Below are positions 34,042-42,882 of a DNA stretch of 64,000 nt, piece by piece. The stretch is from Acholeplasmataceae bacterium UBA2284 (lineage in GTDB: Bacteria > Bacillota_I > Bacilli_A > Acholeplasmatales > Acholeplasmataceae): contig DDWO01000021.1 in the NCBI GenBank assembly GCA_002345705.1, forward strand, positions 4,435-68,434, given 5' to 3'. Under the pieces are notes generated by a model. The model was not told the origin of the DNA and made no database searches. It worked only from the letters and a program-made list of their open reading frames with translations. Position 1 is the stretch's first letter. Every line of letters begins with the position of its first letter. The position numbers were made by a program, and so were the translations under genes.

Positions 34042-34593
34042 TTATAGTATACCTAATTCATCTGCAATCTCTAAGAAGATATCATTGATTGGAAAATATT
34101 CGACTTCTAGCTTTTGAAACATCTCATATGTCATTTCATCTAGCTTAGAAAACATATCTAAGGGAATCTCTTCTTTGTTTTCTAATTTCTTAAGAACGTC
34201 TTGTTCAAACTCTACGAGCTTGTCCATATCCTTCTGTTCGAAATTCTCAACACCTAAAAGTTCATTTTGAAAATCTATCGCAGATAGCAATAAATTGACA
34301 TCCTTCGCTCTAGTTTCAAGATCCTTAACGTTATTAGCATATGATTTTTTGAGTAACTTCACGATTTCTTCGATTTGATCAACCATGTAGTAAAAGCCTG
34401 TTTCAAAGATTTGATCTTCTTCATCTGTATAAGTTACATCATCAATTAATCTATCATATAAATGATCAATAACGTCGATGACATGCTTAAAACGAATAAT
34501 CAAATCGGAATTACTCTCAACCAAATATTTTAATAAATCATGATTTTCAATTTTCCAATTGGCATACTCGTGATAAACTCTTTCATCACGCAT
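34042..34593 (-). CDS. Acidic helical protein of unknown function
   Basis: The protein (183 residues from the chosen start) is acidic, soluble and almost entirely helical by composition, with runs of D/E/K/L suggesting a bundle or coiled coil. I do not recognise a family. The ATG at 34593 has AGGTG six bases upstream. The open frame extends three codons further to a GTG inside that site. It begins 13 bases after the fba stop, so it is probably expressed with fructose-bisphosphate aldolase. Confidence 0.6.
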   Translation of the reverse strand: MRDERVYHEYANWKIENHDLLKYLVESNSDLIIRFKHVIDVIDHLYDRLIDDVTYTDEEDQIFETGFYYMVDQIEEIVKLLKKSYANNVKDLETRAKDVNLLLSAIDFQNELLGVENFEQKDMDKLVEFEQDVLKKLENKEEIPLDMFSKLDEMTYEMFQKLEVEYFPINDIFLEIADELGIL

Positions 34594-34606
34594 ATCAATC
34601 ACCTAC

Positions 34607-35473
34607 TTATGCTTTATTTGCAGAACCGAACATCTCAATTTTTTCTCTAATTACTTTCTTCATTGCTTCATATCCTGGAGCAAGAAGCTTTCTTGGGTCA
34701 AATCCTTTACCTTCTAAATCCTTACCAGCTTCAATATACTTTCTAGTAGCTGCTGCGAATTCTAATTGAAGTTCAGTATTGACATTAATCTTTGATACAC
34801 CCATAGAAATTGCTTTTTTAACCATTTCTGCTGGAATACCTGTACCACCGTGTAACACTAGTGGAACTCCACCTGTTACATCAGATACTGTTTGAAGCAC
34901 GTCAAATCTAAGTCCTGGCCAATTTGCTGGATATTTCCCATGAATGTTACCAATACCAGCTGCAAACATGTCTACACCTGTTTCAGCGATTAATTTACAT
35001 TCCTTTGGATCTGCAACTTCGCCCATACCAACAACACCATCTTCTTCACCACCAATAGAACCTACTTCAGCTTCTACTGATACACCCTTTGCATGACAAG
35101 CTGCAACGATTTCTTTTGTCTTAGCAAGATTTTCTTCAAATGGGTAATGAGAACCATCAAACATAATTGAAGTGAAGCCAGCGTTTAACGCTTTGTATGC
35201 ACCCTCATATGTACCATGGTCTAGGTGAACTGCAATTGGAACAGTAACATTATAAAATTCATCTAATGATCTAACCATTGCCATAACTGTCTTATATCCG
35301 CCCATATATTTAGCTGCACCCTCAGATACGCCTAAGATAACTGGTGATTTAAGTTCTTCTACAGTTGTTAAAACTGCTTTAATCCATTCTAGATTGTTAA
35401 TATTGATTTGTGCAACGCCATAACCTTCTCTGCGTGCCTTTAATAACATCTCTTTAGCTGATACGACTGCCAT
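34607..35473 (-). CDS. fba: Class II fructose-bisphosphate aldolase
   Basis: This glycolytic enzyme cleaves fructose 1,6-bisphosphate. The zinc-dependent class II pattern is clear: VHLDHGTYEGA with a metal His, SIMFDGSHYPFEEN, VEAEVGSIGG and LVLHGGTGIP. The 288-residue length matches the Firmicute type. An AAGGAGG site precedes the ATG, and a promoter lies just upstream. Confidence 0.95.
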   Translation of the reverse strand: MAVVSAKEMLLKARREGYGVAQININNLEWIKAVLTTVEELKSPVILGVSEGAAKYMGGYKTVMAMVRSLDEFYNVTVPIAVHLDHGTYEGAYKALNAGFTSIMFDGSHYPFEENLAKTKEIVAACHAKGVSVEAEVGSIGGEEDGVVGMGEVADPKECKLIAETGVDMFAAGIGNIHGKYPANWPGLRFDVLQTVSDVTGGVPLVLHGGTGIPAEMVKKAISMGVSKINVNTELQLEFAAATRKYIEAGKDLEGKGFDPRKLLAPGYEAMKKVIREKIEMFGSANKA

Positions 35474-35508
35474 AATTTAATTTCCTCCTTGAAATTTTTA
35501 CCACATCT

Positions 35509-35537
35509 ATTATATTACAAACAATTACTTTTAGCAA
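35509..35537 (-). promoter_or_regulatory. Promoter of fba
   Basis: On the minus strand TTGCTA (35532-35537) and TATAAT (35509-35514) are separated by 17 bases, about 36 bases before the fba ATG. Confidence 0.7.
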
Positions 35538-35569
35538 TGAAACTATCACTGTAACCGTTCACAATACAA

Positions 35570-37177
35570 TCAATTATCTCTATGTTTTACTGCTGCTTTA
35601 ATAAAGTCTCTAAATAGTGGATGCGGTCTAAGTGGTCTAGATAAAAATTCTGGATGGAATTGTACTGCTACAAACCAAGGGTGATCTGATAATTCTACCA
35701 TTTCAACAAGCTGATATTCACTATTAAATCCTGATAAAACCATATTGCTTTCTTCGAATTGCTCCATGTATTGATTGTTAAACTCATAGCGGTGACGATG
35801 TCTTTCCTTCACCAAATGGGTTTGATACGCCTCGTAGGCTCTCGTTCCCTTTTTGATTTCACAATCGTAAAGACCTAGTCTTAATGTTCCTCCTAGATCC
35901 TCATCTGATAGTCTTCCTCTTTGAAGAGATATGACCGGATTTGGTGTTTCTGGATCTATTTCAGTAGAACTTGCTTTTTCTATTTTTAATACATTTTGTG
36001 CATATTCGATTACTGCGAGCTGCATACCATAGCATAATCCAAAGTATGGGACGTTATGCGTTCTTGCATAGGTGATTGCTGCAAGCTTGCCATCTGTTGC
36101 ACGCTTGCCAAAACCACCTGGAACTAAGACTCCATCACAATCCTTTAAGTAATCTTCAATATTAGAAGCGTCAACTTCCTCAGCGTTAATCCACTTGATT
36201 TGAACCTTTTGAGAATGATAATACCCTGCATGCTTTAACGATTCAGAGACTGATAAATAAGCATCGTGGAGTTGAACATACTTACCAACTAAACCGATGG
36301 TTATCGTTCCCTCTAAATGTTTAATTCTATAGATTAAATCCTCCCAAGCAGTAACATCTGCTTTAGGCTTATTATCATATCCAAAATGCTTTAAAATCCA
36401 ATCATCAACATTTTGTTTATGCAGGTTAACAATCACTTCATATAAGACATCAACATCTACTGATTCAAAGACTGCATTTCGCTCTACGTCGCAAAATAAC
36501 GCAATCTTATCCTTATGCTCCTGCGAGATTGGAACCTCACTTCTGAGCATAATAATATCAGGATGAATTCCTAGACTCATTAATTCCTTAACGCTATGTT
36601 GAGTTGGTTTTGTTTTAATTTCATTTGCTGCTTTTAAATAAGGCACTAAAGTATTATGAATATAGAGGGTGTTATGGAAACCAAAATCACGTCTGGCTTG
36701 ACGGATGGCTTCTAGGAAAGGTAGTGACTCAATATCACCAACTGTTCCTCCAATTTCAGTAATTACAACATCTGGGTCTGTATGCTTTGCTACATCGACT
36801 AATTTCTTTTTAATCTGATCTGTAATGTGAGGGATGACCTGAACAGTGGCTCCTAGGTAGTCACCACGTCTTTCTCTTTTTAAAACGGTTTGATAAATCT
36901 TTCCTGTAGTGATGGATGAATGTCTATTTAAGTTTTCATCGATAAATCGTTCATAGTGTCCTAAATCTAAATCTGTTTCTGCACCATCTTGGGTGACAAA
37001 AACCTCACCATGCTGATAAGGACTCATGGTTCCTGGATCGACGTTGATGTATGGATCAAACTTTTGCATAAAGACCTTCAATCCTCTACTCTTTAGTAGC
37101 TGTCCGATTGCAGAAGCCGTGATTCCTTTTCCTAAACTTGATACTACCCCACCTGTAACAAAGATATATTTCGCCAT
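35570..37177 (-). CDS. pyrG: CTP synthase
   Basis: PyrG aminates UTP to CTP. The N-terminal synthetase domain starts FVTGGVVSSLGKGI and contains QKFDPYINVDPGTMSPY. The C-terminal glutaminase has GLCYGMQLAV (nucleophile Cys) and VQFHPEFLSRP. The 535-residue length is standard. It lies downstream of rpoE, as in Bacillus, but has its own promoter and an attenuator leader of the CTP-sensing kind, described separately. Confidence 0.96.
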   Translation of the reverse strand: MAKYIFVTGGVVSSLGKGITASAIGQLLKSRGLKVFMQKFDPYINVDPGTMSPYQHGEVFVTQDGAETDLDLGHYERFIDENLNRHSSITTGKIYQTVLKRERRGDYLGATVQVIPHITDQIKKKLVDVAKHTDPDVVITEIGGTVGDIESLPFLEAIRQARRDFGFHNTLYIHNTLVPYLKAANEIKTKPTQHSVKELMSLGIHPDIIMLRSEVPISQEHKDKIALFCDVERNAVFESVDVDVLYEVIVNLHKQNVDDWILKHFGYDNKPKADVTAWEDLIYRIKHLEGTITIGLVGKYVQLHDAYLSVSESLKHAGYYHSQKVQIKWINAEEVDASNIEDYLKDCDGVLVPGGFGKRATDGKLAAITYARTHNVPYFGLCYGMQLAVIEYAQNVLKIEKASSTEIDPETPNPVISLQRGRLSDEDLGGTLRLGLYDCEIKKGTRAYEAYQTHLVKERHRHRYEFNNQYMEQFEESNMVLSGFNSEYQLVEMVELSDHPWFVAVQFHPEFLSRPLRPHPLFRDFIKAAVKHRDN

Positions 37178-37243
37178 TTTTACCCTCCTGATTTTTTAAA
37201 TAAAAAGAATCCCCTATCCTCTAGGAGACTCTTTGGTGTGCCC
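37178..37243 (-). promoter_or_regulatory. pyrG leader attenuator (GGGC start, C/U-rich terminator arm)
   Basis: The transcript would start GGGC at 37243. A terminator stem follows, formed by AGAGTCTCC (37224-37232) and GGGGATTCT (37206-37214) with a nine-base loop and a TTTTTATTT tail. The pyrG ATG is 28 bases beyond the stem. In Bacillus subtilis pyrG the same layout works by reiterative transcription: when CTP is low, extra G residues are added at the GGGC start and pair with the C/U-rich 5' arm, preventing termination. The arm here (TCTCC) is complementary to poly-G. The sequence is direct; the mechanism is inferred from that family. Confidence 0.8.
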
Positions 37244-37249
37244 TTATCT

Positions 37250-37277
37250 ATTATATCAAAAGAACTTTAAAACACAA
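37250..37277 (-). promoter_or_regulatory. Promoter of pyrG
   Basis: On the minus strand TTGTGT (37272-37277) and TATAAT (37250-37255) are 16 bases apart. The GGGC start follows the -10 after six bases, which is the geometry needed for initiation at the first G. Confidence 0.75.
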
Positions 37278-37294
37278 CCTATAATTTTATTTTT

Positions 37295-37927
37295 TTAAGA
37301 ATTAACTTTTCCAATTTCCTTGAAAAAGTATTCATTATCTTTACTTACAAAGCCCATTTTCTTTAAATAACTTTGATGCTTTAAATTACCTGGCTTTGTA
37401 ATTAATGTTTGATATCCTTGATTGATGAAATAATCTTTTTGATCCTCATATAAAAATTTACCAATTTTAAAATCACGATATGCTGGTGTTACATAATCAA
37501 CTAAGATTTCAAAGGTCTTCTTATCCTTAGCAATACCGACAACTACACCTGCGGGTACTGTGTTTCTTAAAATAAATATTTTTACATATTTATCATCTTC
37601 TAAATGATTTTCAACATCCATAAAAGAACGCATGTCCGTAATATGAGAATTCATGAAATGGTCATAGTAAGATGCTTCTTTAATCGGTAAAAGATTGAAG
37701 TAATCCTTCTTAGCATACATCTGAACTAAATAAAATACATTAATCATAACAATCCCTGCATTCATAAATCCAACCGGAAGTGCTCCAATTAAAAATCCAT
37801 AAACTGCAAATAGAAGAGAACCAGCAAGATTAATCCATCTCAATCTTTTCACAGAACTCATTAATAACGAAATTAATACAATGAGGGAAGCAACATATCC
37901 CAACCACTCTAATAAACCTGGCATCAT
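37295..37927 (-). CDS. YgjV-like membrane domain fused to a GNAT acetyltransferase
   Basis: The first 80 or so residues form three membrane helices resembling the YgjV family (LEWLGYVASLIVLISLLM, then INLAGSLLFAVYGFLIG). Residues about 90-205 look like a GNAT N-acetyltransferase: FILRNTVPAGVVVGI as the central strand, YRDFKIGKFLYE at the acetyl-CoA loop, and LKHQSYLKKMGF near the end. A role in modifying something at the membrane is possible but unknown. GGAAAGGG precedes two neighbouring ATGs; 37927 is chosen, with 37924 equally possible. Confidence 0.65.
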   Translation of the reverse strand: MMPGLLEWLGYVASLIVLISLLMSSVKRLRWINLAGSLLFAVYGFLIGALPVGFMNAGIVMINVFYLVQMYAKKDYFNLLPIKEASYYDHFMNSHITDMRSFMDVENHLEDDKYVKIFILRNTVPAGVVVGIAKDKKTFEILVDYVTPAYRDFKIGKFLYEDQKDYFINQGYQTLITKPGNLKHQSYLKKMGFVSKDNEYFFKEIGKVNS

Positions 37928-37979
37928 TAACACCCTTTCCTTGTAAATATATTATACCTATTCTTTATAAAAATCGATG

Positions 37980-38009
37980 AAAAAAGGGTATACAATTATT
38001 GGTATACCC
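37980..38009 (-). terminator. Terminator after rpoE
   Basis: GGGTATAC and GTATACCC form an 8-bp stem followed on the minus strand by TTTTTT, about 25 bases after the rpoE stop. Confidence 0.85.
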
Positions 38010-38034
38010 AATATCTTCATTTTAATAACGGGAA

Positions 38035-38574
38035 TTACTCGTCGTACATATCCTCATAATCATCCATAATTTCGTTATAATCATCTTCATCGTAATCGTC
38101 ATCAAATTCGATTTCAGGTTCATCATCAACGTCATCGTCCGTAGACTTAATTGGTAGATCAATTTCGATATAAGCTTTTTCTTCTTTGATTTCTTCGTCG
38201 ACTTCTTCTTCGTCTTCTTCATCGTCTTTAACAACTTCTTCTTCTTCATCTTCAAGAACGAATTCAGTAAAGTCTAAATCTTCTTCAACGTCTTCTTCAA
38301 TTTCTTCAGCATGAACAAAGGCGAATCCGTCTTTATCCCATAACTCTAAATTTCTTTCCTTTAAATCCCATTGGTCATCACCACAGTATACAAACTTTGC
38401 ACTTTGTGTAATATCCATATAGAGCTGAGTCATTCTATCGATGTCGTCAGGTGAGATTTCTTTGATTTCAGCAACGCTCTTAATTATTTCTTGAATGGTG
38501 AGTGGCTTTGTACTTTCCTTCAAAAGTATCTCTGCAACGTCTAGCATTGCCAATGATTTCATTTTATCGCTCAT
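38035..38574 (-). CDS. rpoE: RNA polymerase delta subunit
   Basis: Delta is a Gram-positive RNA polymerase accessory that improves recycling and promoter selectivity. The N-terminal HARE-HTH domain (about residues 5-75, with MLDVAEILL and YMDITQSAKFVYCGDDQWDLKER) is followed by a long, highly acidic disordered tail rich in D and E, as expected. It precedes pyrG as in Bacillus. Its own promoter and terminator make it a single-gene unit. Confidence 0.92.
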   Translation of the reverse strand: MSDKMKSLAMLDVAEILLKESTKPLTIQEIIKSVAEIKEISPDDIDRMTQLYMDITQSAKFVYCGDDQWDLKERNLELWDKDGFAFVHAEEIEEDVEEDLDFTEFVLEDEEEEVVKDDEEDEEEVDEEIKEEKAYIEIDLPIKSTDDDVDDEPEIEFDDDYDEDDYNEIMDDYEDMYDE

Positions 38575-38597
38575 TTCGTCCTCCTAAATGCGTATAT

Positions 38598-38626
38598 ATT
38601 GTATACTAATCAATTTGTTTTTGCAA
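38598..38626 (-). promoter_or_regulatory. Promoter of rpoE
   Basis: On the minus strand TTGCAA (38621-38626) and TACAAT (38598-38603) are 17 bases apart, just before the AGGAGG site of rpoE. Confidence 0.65.
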
Positions 38627-38630
38627 GCCA

Positions 38631-38903
38631 TTAATTATTTAATTGTGTAATTAGTAGAACAATTGCTAGAATGACGGCAATTACAATAAATAATTTTAAC
38701 ATCTTCTTAACAAATGCAATAGTTCCAAAAACTAAAATAAACCCAACAAACACAATACCTACGATTTTGATCAATTCTGGTAATGGAACGATGAACTGCT
38801 CATAGAGTCCAATCAGCTTTCCATCAATATCTAATGTGTTTTGTAAAAATCCATTAAAACGTCCATACATTGATTCGAAAAATCCTTTAATTACTTCCCA
38901 CAT
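38631..38903 (-). CDS. Small two-helix membrane protein
   Basis: This 90-residue protein has an amphipathic N-terminal half and two membrane helices (about 44-65 and 69-87) separated by KKM. I do not recognise a family. It starts 12 bases after recR with a strong AGGAGG site, so it is probably the last gene of the dnaX-ybaB-recR operon, a position where Firmicutes often carry small YaaL or BofA-like membrane genes. It is not clearly either of those. Confidence 0.6.
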   Translation of the reverse strand: MWEVIKGFFESMYGRFNGFLQNTLDIDGKLIGLYEQFIVPLPELIKIVGIVFVGFILVFGTIAFVKKMLKLFIVIAVILAIVLLITQLNN

Positions 38904-38915
38904 GGTTTGTTCCTC

Positions 38916-39506
38916 CTAATACTTCAGTCTGTTTTCAACAGCCTTACTCAAGGTTAATTCATCCGCATACTTTAAATCTGTGCCGACAGGAAGACCGTAT
39001 GCCAGTCTTGTGATTGAGATGTTTTGATCACTAAATAATGATTTTAAATATTTAGCTGTCATTTCTCCTTCAACTGTACCGCTGGTTGCAATAATCATTT
39101 CTTTTATTGATTTAATTCTTTCAGATAATGTGTCAATCGTTAAATCCTTATCCGTAATTCCTCTGGAGAAATCTATGACGCCACCTAGGACATGATAAGT
39201 ACCATCATAAGTTTTCATCTTTTCCATGACAAATACATCCTTAGCATCTGCAACTACCATTAATGTTTCGTGATCTCTTGCAGGATTACTACAGATAGAG
39301 CATAGGTCTTGGTCTGTGATCATATGACATCTTGGGCAAAACTTAATTTCATCCTTTAATCTTTTCAAGTGATCAGAAAATTCGATGATATCTTCTTGGT
39401 TTGTTTGTGTTATAAGATGAAGTGCTAATCTTTCCGCGGTTTTTTCACCAATACCTGGAAGCTTTTGAAAATCTTCAATGATTTTCTTTAGAATGGATGG
39501 ATACAT
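38916..39506 (-). CDS. recR: Recombination mediator RecR
   Basis: RecR helps load RecA with RecO and RecF. The 196-residue protein has the N-terminal helix-hairpin-helix (KLPGIGEKTAERLALH), a four-cysteine zinc finger (CPRCHMI and CSICSN) and a Toprim domain with VVADAKDV. Its ATG overlaps the last base of ybaB. The dnaX-ybaB-recR order is conserved. Confidence 0.95.
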   Translation of the reverse strand: MYPSILKKIIEDFQKLPGIGEKTAERLALHLITQTNQEDIIEFSDHLKRLKDEIKFCPRCHMITDQDLCSICSNPARDHETLMVVADAKDVFVMEKMKTYDGTYHVLGGVIDFSRGITDKDLTIDTLSERIKSIKEMIIATSGTVEGEMTAKYLKSLFSDQNISITRLAYGLPVGTDLKYADELTLSKAVENRLKY

Positions 39507-39796
39507 TAAAATCCAAACCCACCTAAACCACCTGAAAATTGACCCATCGTTTCTTCTTGTTCCTTTTCGATTTGCTTTAATGCATCATTAACAGCTAATA
39601 GGATAGAATCTTGAAGTAGTTCAAGTTCTTCTGTGATTTCAGGATTGATTTGTACGTCAATCACTTGTCTTGATCCCTGCATGATAACAGTAACTCCTGA
39701 AGACTTTCCGAAAAATTCTTTTCTTTCCAGTGCCTCTTGAGCTTCCATCATTTGTTTTTGAATCTTTTTTAATTTATTCATCATATTTGGATTCAT
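39506..39796 (-). CDS. YbaB/EbfC nucleoid-associated protein
   Basis: This 96-residue DNA-binding protein begins with a helix rich in Met, Lys and Gln (MMNKLKKIQKQMMEAQEA), has VQINPEITEELELLQDSIL, and ends in a Gly- and Phe-rich tail. It is located between dnaX and recR as in Bacillus (yaaK). Confidence 0.92.
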   Translation of the reverse strand: MNPNMMNKLKKIQKQMMEAQEALERKEFFGKSSGVTVIMQGSRQVIDVQINPEITEELELLQDSILLAVNDALKQIEKEQEETMGQFSGGLGGFGF

Positions 39797-39800
39797 AGTA

Positions 39801-41450
39801 TTACTCCTTTATAATTGCTTTATCCCCAAAGTATTCCTTAGCTAAGGAAATGATTTCAGGTTCTTTTTTTTCTTCATTTAGTAATTCAATGTAAAGCTTT
39901 AAATCATACGGTGGAAGTTTGGGCTTTTTACTACCTTTTTTCCACAGATCTACATAAACCTCTTTAATGACTAGCCAGTCTGTTTTCAATATAGCAATGA
40001 TATCGTCAACTAAATGAGTTTTTCCATTGAATACCTCTAATGCCATTTTCTTTGTTTCAGGATCTAGGATCCTTTTGCAAAGATTAATGTCGTCATAGAC
40101 AATCAACATTGTATCTGAAACAGCTTCTAGTTCACCCTGAGATAAAAGATATGCAACCATCTTTAAATGTGGCTTAGGATAAGATTTTAGATGATCCCAA
40201 CCTGATAGTAAAAGTGCCTTCTTATCTTTATCGCTATTATTTAAAACTGCTTCAACCTGTTTAATAGTTACCAACGGTTTTCTATCAGCCGATTGAATCA
40301 CTTGCTTCGGTTGTACCTTTAATTGTTGCTTCAATTCAGAAACTGAGTTTTTTAAGTCCTGAATGGTTGCTTCAAAATCAATAAACTTCGCTGTTTGGTG
40401 CTCCATCATTTTGATAAGCGCAAGCTCCATATAAGCACGTTTTTGGTGTGTAGTTTTCATATCGATTTGAAGTTGGTTTAAAATCTCTAAATAGAAATAT
40501 ATTTTATCAAGTGAGAAAATACTTAAAATCTCTTGATACTTATGGTGTTCTACCTTAATCGTTTTCTCAATCAATATATCTCTAAGTGCTAGGATAAGAT
40601 CATTTGCTATTCTGCTTATTTCTTTACCTTCAGCAAGTAGGTCCTTTAAAAGAATCATTGCGTTACTAATTTCTTTATTTGAAATTGCAGTTAAAAGCTG
40701 TGTGATTGATTTCTTAGAAACACTACCTGAGACCTGGTGAACATCATCTTCAGTGATGGTATCACCTGAATATGAGATCGCTTGGTCTAGTAAGCTAATC
40801 GCATCTCTTAATCCACCTTCAGCATTTTCTGCAACTGCATAAATTGCTTCTTCAGAAATTTTAATTTTTTCTTTATCTGCGATTTGTTGGAGTTTTTCAA
40901 TAATGTCGTTGGTTTCAATATTTTTAAAATCGAAGCGTTGACATCTAGATAAAATGGTTGGTGGAATTTTATGCACTTCTGTTGTAGCTAGAATAAAGAT
41001 TACATGTTTGGGTGGTTCTTCTAGAGTCTTTAATAAAGCGTTGAATGCACCAGGTGTTAGCATATGGACTTCATCGATGATATAAACCTTATATCTACCG
41101 ACTGAAGGCATGTACTTCACCTTATCTCTTAGATCTCTAATTTCATCAACACCGTTATTGGATGCAGCATCGATTTCAATAACATCTGGAATATTTCCGT
41201 TATCGATACCTTTACAAATGTCACATTCATTACATGGTTCAATTGAGGGTTGATGTGTACAGTTTACTGCCTTTGCAAATATTTTAGCGATAGAAGTCTT
41301 CCCTGTACCTCTTGGTCCGCTGAATAAATAAGCATGGGCAATCTTATCATGCAACAATGCATTTTGAAGTGTTTTGATAATTACTTTTTGTCCAGAGACT
41401 TCAGCAAATGCTCTTGGACGATAAGCACGATATAATGCTACATATGCCAT
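39801..41450 (-). CDS. dnaX: DNA polymerase III subunits gamma/tau
   Basis: This clamp-loader ATPase has Walker A FSGPRGTGKTS (about residue 43), a zinc knuckle (CNECDIC), VYIIDEVHML as Walker B and the SRC motif ILSRCQRFDF. Residues from about 365 are the variable tau-like tail. The length is 549 residues. I see no programmed frameshift that would clearly make a short form. Confidence 0.95.
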   Translation of the reverse strand: MAYVALYRAYRPRAFAEVSGQKVIIKTLQNALLHDKIAHAYLFSGPRGTGKTSIAKIFAKAVNCTHQPSIEPCNECDICKGIDNGNIPDVIEIDAASNNGVDEIRDLRDKVKYMPSVGRYKVYIIDEVHMLTPGAFNALLKTLEEPPKHVIFILATTEVHKIPPTILSRCQRFDFKNIETNDIIEKLQQIADKEKIKISEEAIYAVAENAEGGLRDAISLLDQAISYSGDTITEDDVHQVSGSVSKKSITQLLTAISNKEISNAMILLKDLLAEGKEISRIANDLILALRDILIEKTIKVEHHKYQEILSIFSLDKIYFYLEILNQLQIDMKTTHQKRAYMELALIKMMEHQTAKFIDFEATIQDLKNSVSELKQQLKVQPKQVIQSADRKPLVTIKQVEAVLNNSDKDKKALLLSGWDHLKSYPKPHLKMVAYLLSQGELEAVSDTMLIVYDDINLCKRILDPETKKMALEVFNGKTHLVDDIIAILKTDWLVIKEVYVDLWKKGSKKPKLPPYDLKLYIELLNEEKKEPEIISLAKEYFGDKAIIKE

Positions 41451-41532
41451 CGATTAACCCTCGCTTTCTTTCTTTTCTAATTATAACACATATTATAGTA
41501 GATAATATGATATAAAAAGTGAAATTGACCAA

Positions 41533-42879
41533 TTATTTTCCTAAACAAAATTTTGAGAAAAGTTCAGTTAGTAAATCATCTGCATAGTTTTCTCCTAGTA
41601 TTTCTCCTAGAGATCTCCATGCTGCTGTTAAATCAATTGCGTATACATCAACTGGCATATCGAGTGCAATGGAACTTAAGACGTTTTCTAGAGAAGCCTT
41701 CGCTTCCTTGACCTTCATGATATGTCTGATGTTAGATAGATAATTAAAATCTCTTTGACCAATATCTTCGAGAGACAATAATTTCAATATCGCTTTTTCC
41801 AAATCCTTTAAGCCATATTTTGTAATCGTAGAAATCATAATAACTTCTTCCATGGATAAAGCCTTTGGAAGATCAGATTTATTCGCAATAATAATTCTTT
41901 TTTTATCTTTTGTGAGTTCTAATAACTCTTTATCTTCTTTGGTTAATGCTTTACTTTGGTCTAAAACAAGTAGAACAAGTTCTGCTTCATGAAGTGCCTT
42001 CATGGAGCGATCTACACCAATCTTCTCAACGATATCAATTGTCTCTCTGATTCCTGCGGTGTCAATTAATTTTAGAGTTACTCCGCTTATATTTATATAG
42101 GCTTCAATCGTATCTCTTGTGGTTCCTTCAATCTCTGTAACAATAGCTTTTTCTTCGTTTAAGAGAGCGTTGAGTAGGCTAGACTTACCAACATTTGGCT
42201 TTCCAATAATAACAGTTTTTACGCCTTCTCTTATCAATTGATTCTTATGTGATTCAATGAGTAGTTCATCCATATCATGAATCAAATCCTTGGTTCTAGG
42301 CTCGATGATTTCTTTATTCATAACGATTGCATCATCGTACTCGGGATAGTCGATATTGACTTCTATCTGTGCAATAATGGTGAGTAGCTTTGATCTTAAA
42401 TTTCTAATCAATCTAGAGGTTTCCTTTTGTACACCAAGGTTAGCTATCTTTAAAGCCTGTTCACTTTTAGCATGAATAAGATCCATAATGGACTCAGCCT
42501 CTACTAGATCAATACGTCCATTTAGATAAGCTCTTTGTGAGAATTCACCTGGTTCAGCAAGTCTAATATCTAGTGATAAAATGCGTTCTAATACCTTTTG
42601 CGTGATTAAAATACCACCATGTAAAGACACTTCTACCACGTCTTCTTTAGTGAATGTTTTAGGGGCTTTAAGGATGGCTACCATTACTTCATCTAGAATG
42701 CTGCCATCAGCATTTAAGATGTGACCGTAGTTCAATGTATGGCTTTTTACCTTATTCAAATTCTTGCCTTTAAATATTTTATTGAATTCAGAAATGGAGT
42801 TTTCACCCGTAATTCTGATGACCGAAATTCCTGCAGTTCCAAAGGCTGTTGATATTGCAGCAATCGTATCAAAGTTCAT
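41533..42879 (-). CDS. mnmE: tRNA modification GTPase MnmE
   Basis: MnmE, with MnmG, modifies U34 in several tRNAs. The N-terminal folate-binding domain, a G domain with GKPNVGKSSLLN, EGTTRDTI, DTAGI and NKSD, and the C-terminal CFCLGK-type motif (here KFCLGK, the final residues) are present. The KFCLGK end keeps the essential Cys. The gene is last in an operon behind mgtC and the TtcA-like gene. Confidence 0.95.
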   Translation of the reverse strand: MNFDTIAAISTAFGTAGISVIRITGENSISEFNKIFKGKNLNKVKSHTLNYGHILNADGSILDEVMVAILKAPKTFTKEDVVEVSLHGGILITQKVLERILSLDIRLAEPGEFSQRAYLNGRIDLVEAESIMDLIHAKSEQALKIANLGVQKETSRLIRNLRSKLLTIIAQIEVNIDYPEYDDAIVMNKEIIEPRTKDLIHDMDELLIESHKNQLIREGVKTVIIGKPNVGKSSLLNALLNEEKAIVTEIEGTTRDTIEAYINISGVTLKLIDTAGIRETIDIVEKIGVDRSMKALHEAELVLLVLDQSKALTKEDKELLELTKDKKRIIIANKSDLPKALSMEEVIMISTITKYGLKDLEKAILKLLSLEDIGQRDFNYLSNIRHIMKVKEAKASLENVLSSIALDMPVDVYAIDLTAAWRSLGEILGENYADDLLTELFSKFCLGK

Positions 42880-42882
42880 ATG

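Noticed and set aside
38022..38255. Lys-rich ORF on the minus strand inside rpoE
   Set aside because: It is the alternative frame of the highly acidic GAA/GAT-rich tail of the delta subunit. Its composition is a by-product, and it has no binding site of its own.
39801..41450. Programmed frameshift in dnaX to make a short gamma form
   Set aside because: A-rich stretches occur (for example around 39940) but close to the normal end of the gene and without a clear slippery heptamer in the right frame plus downstream stem.
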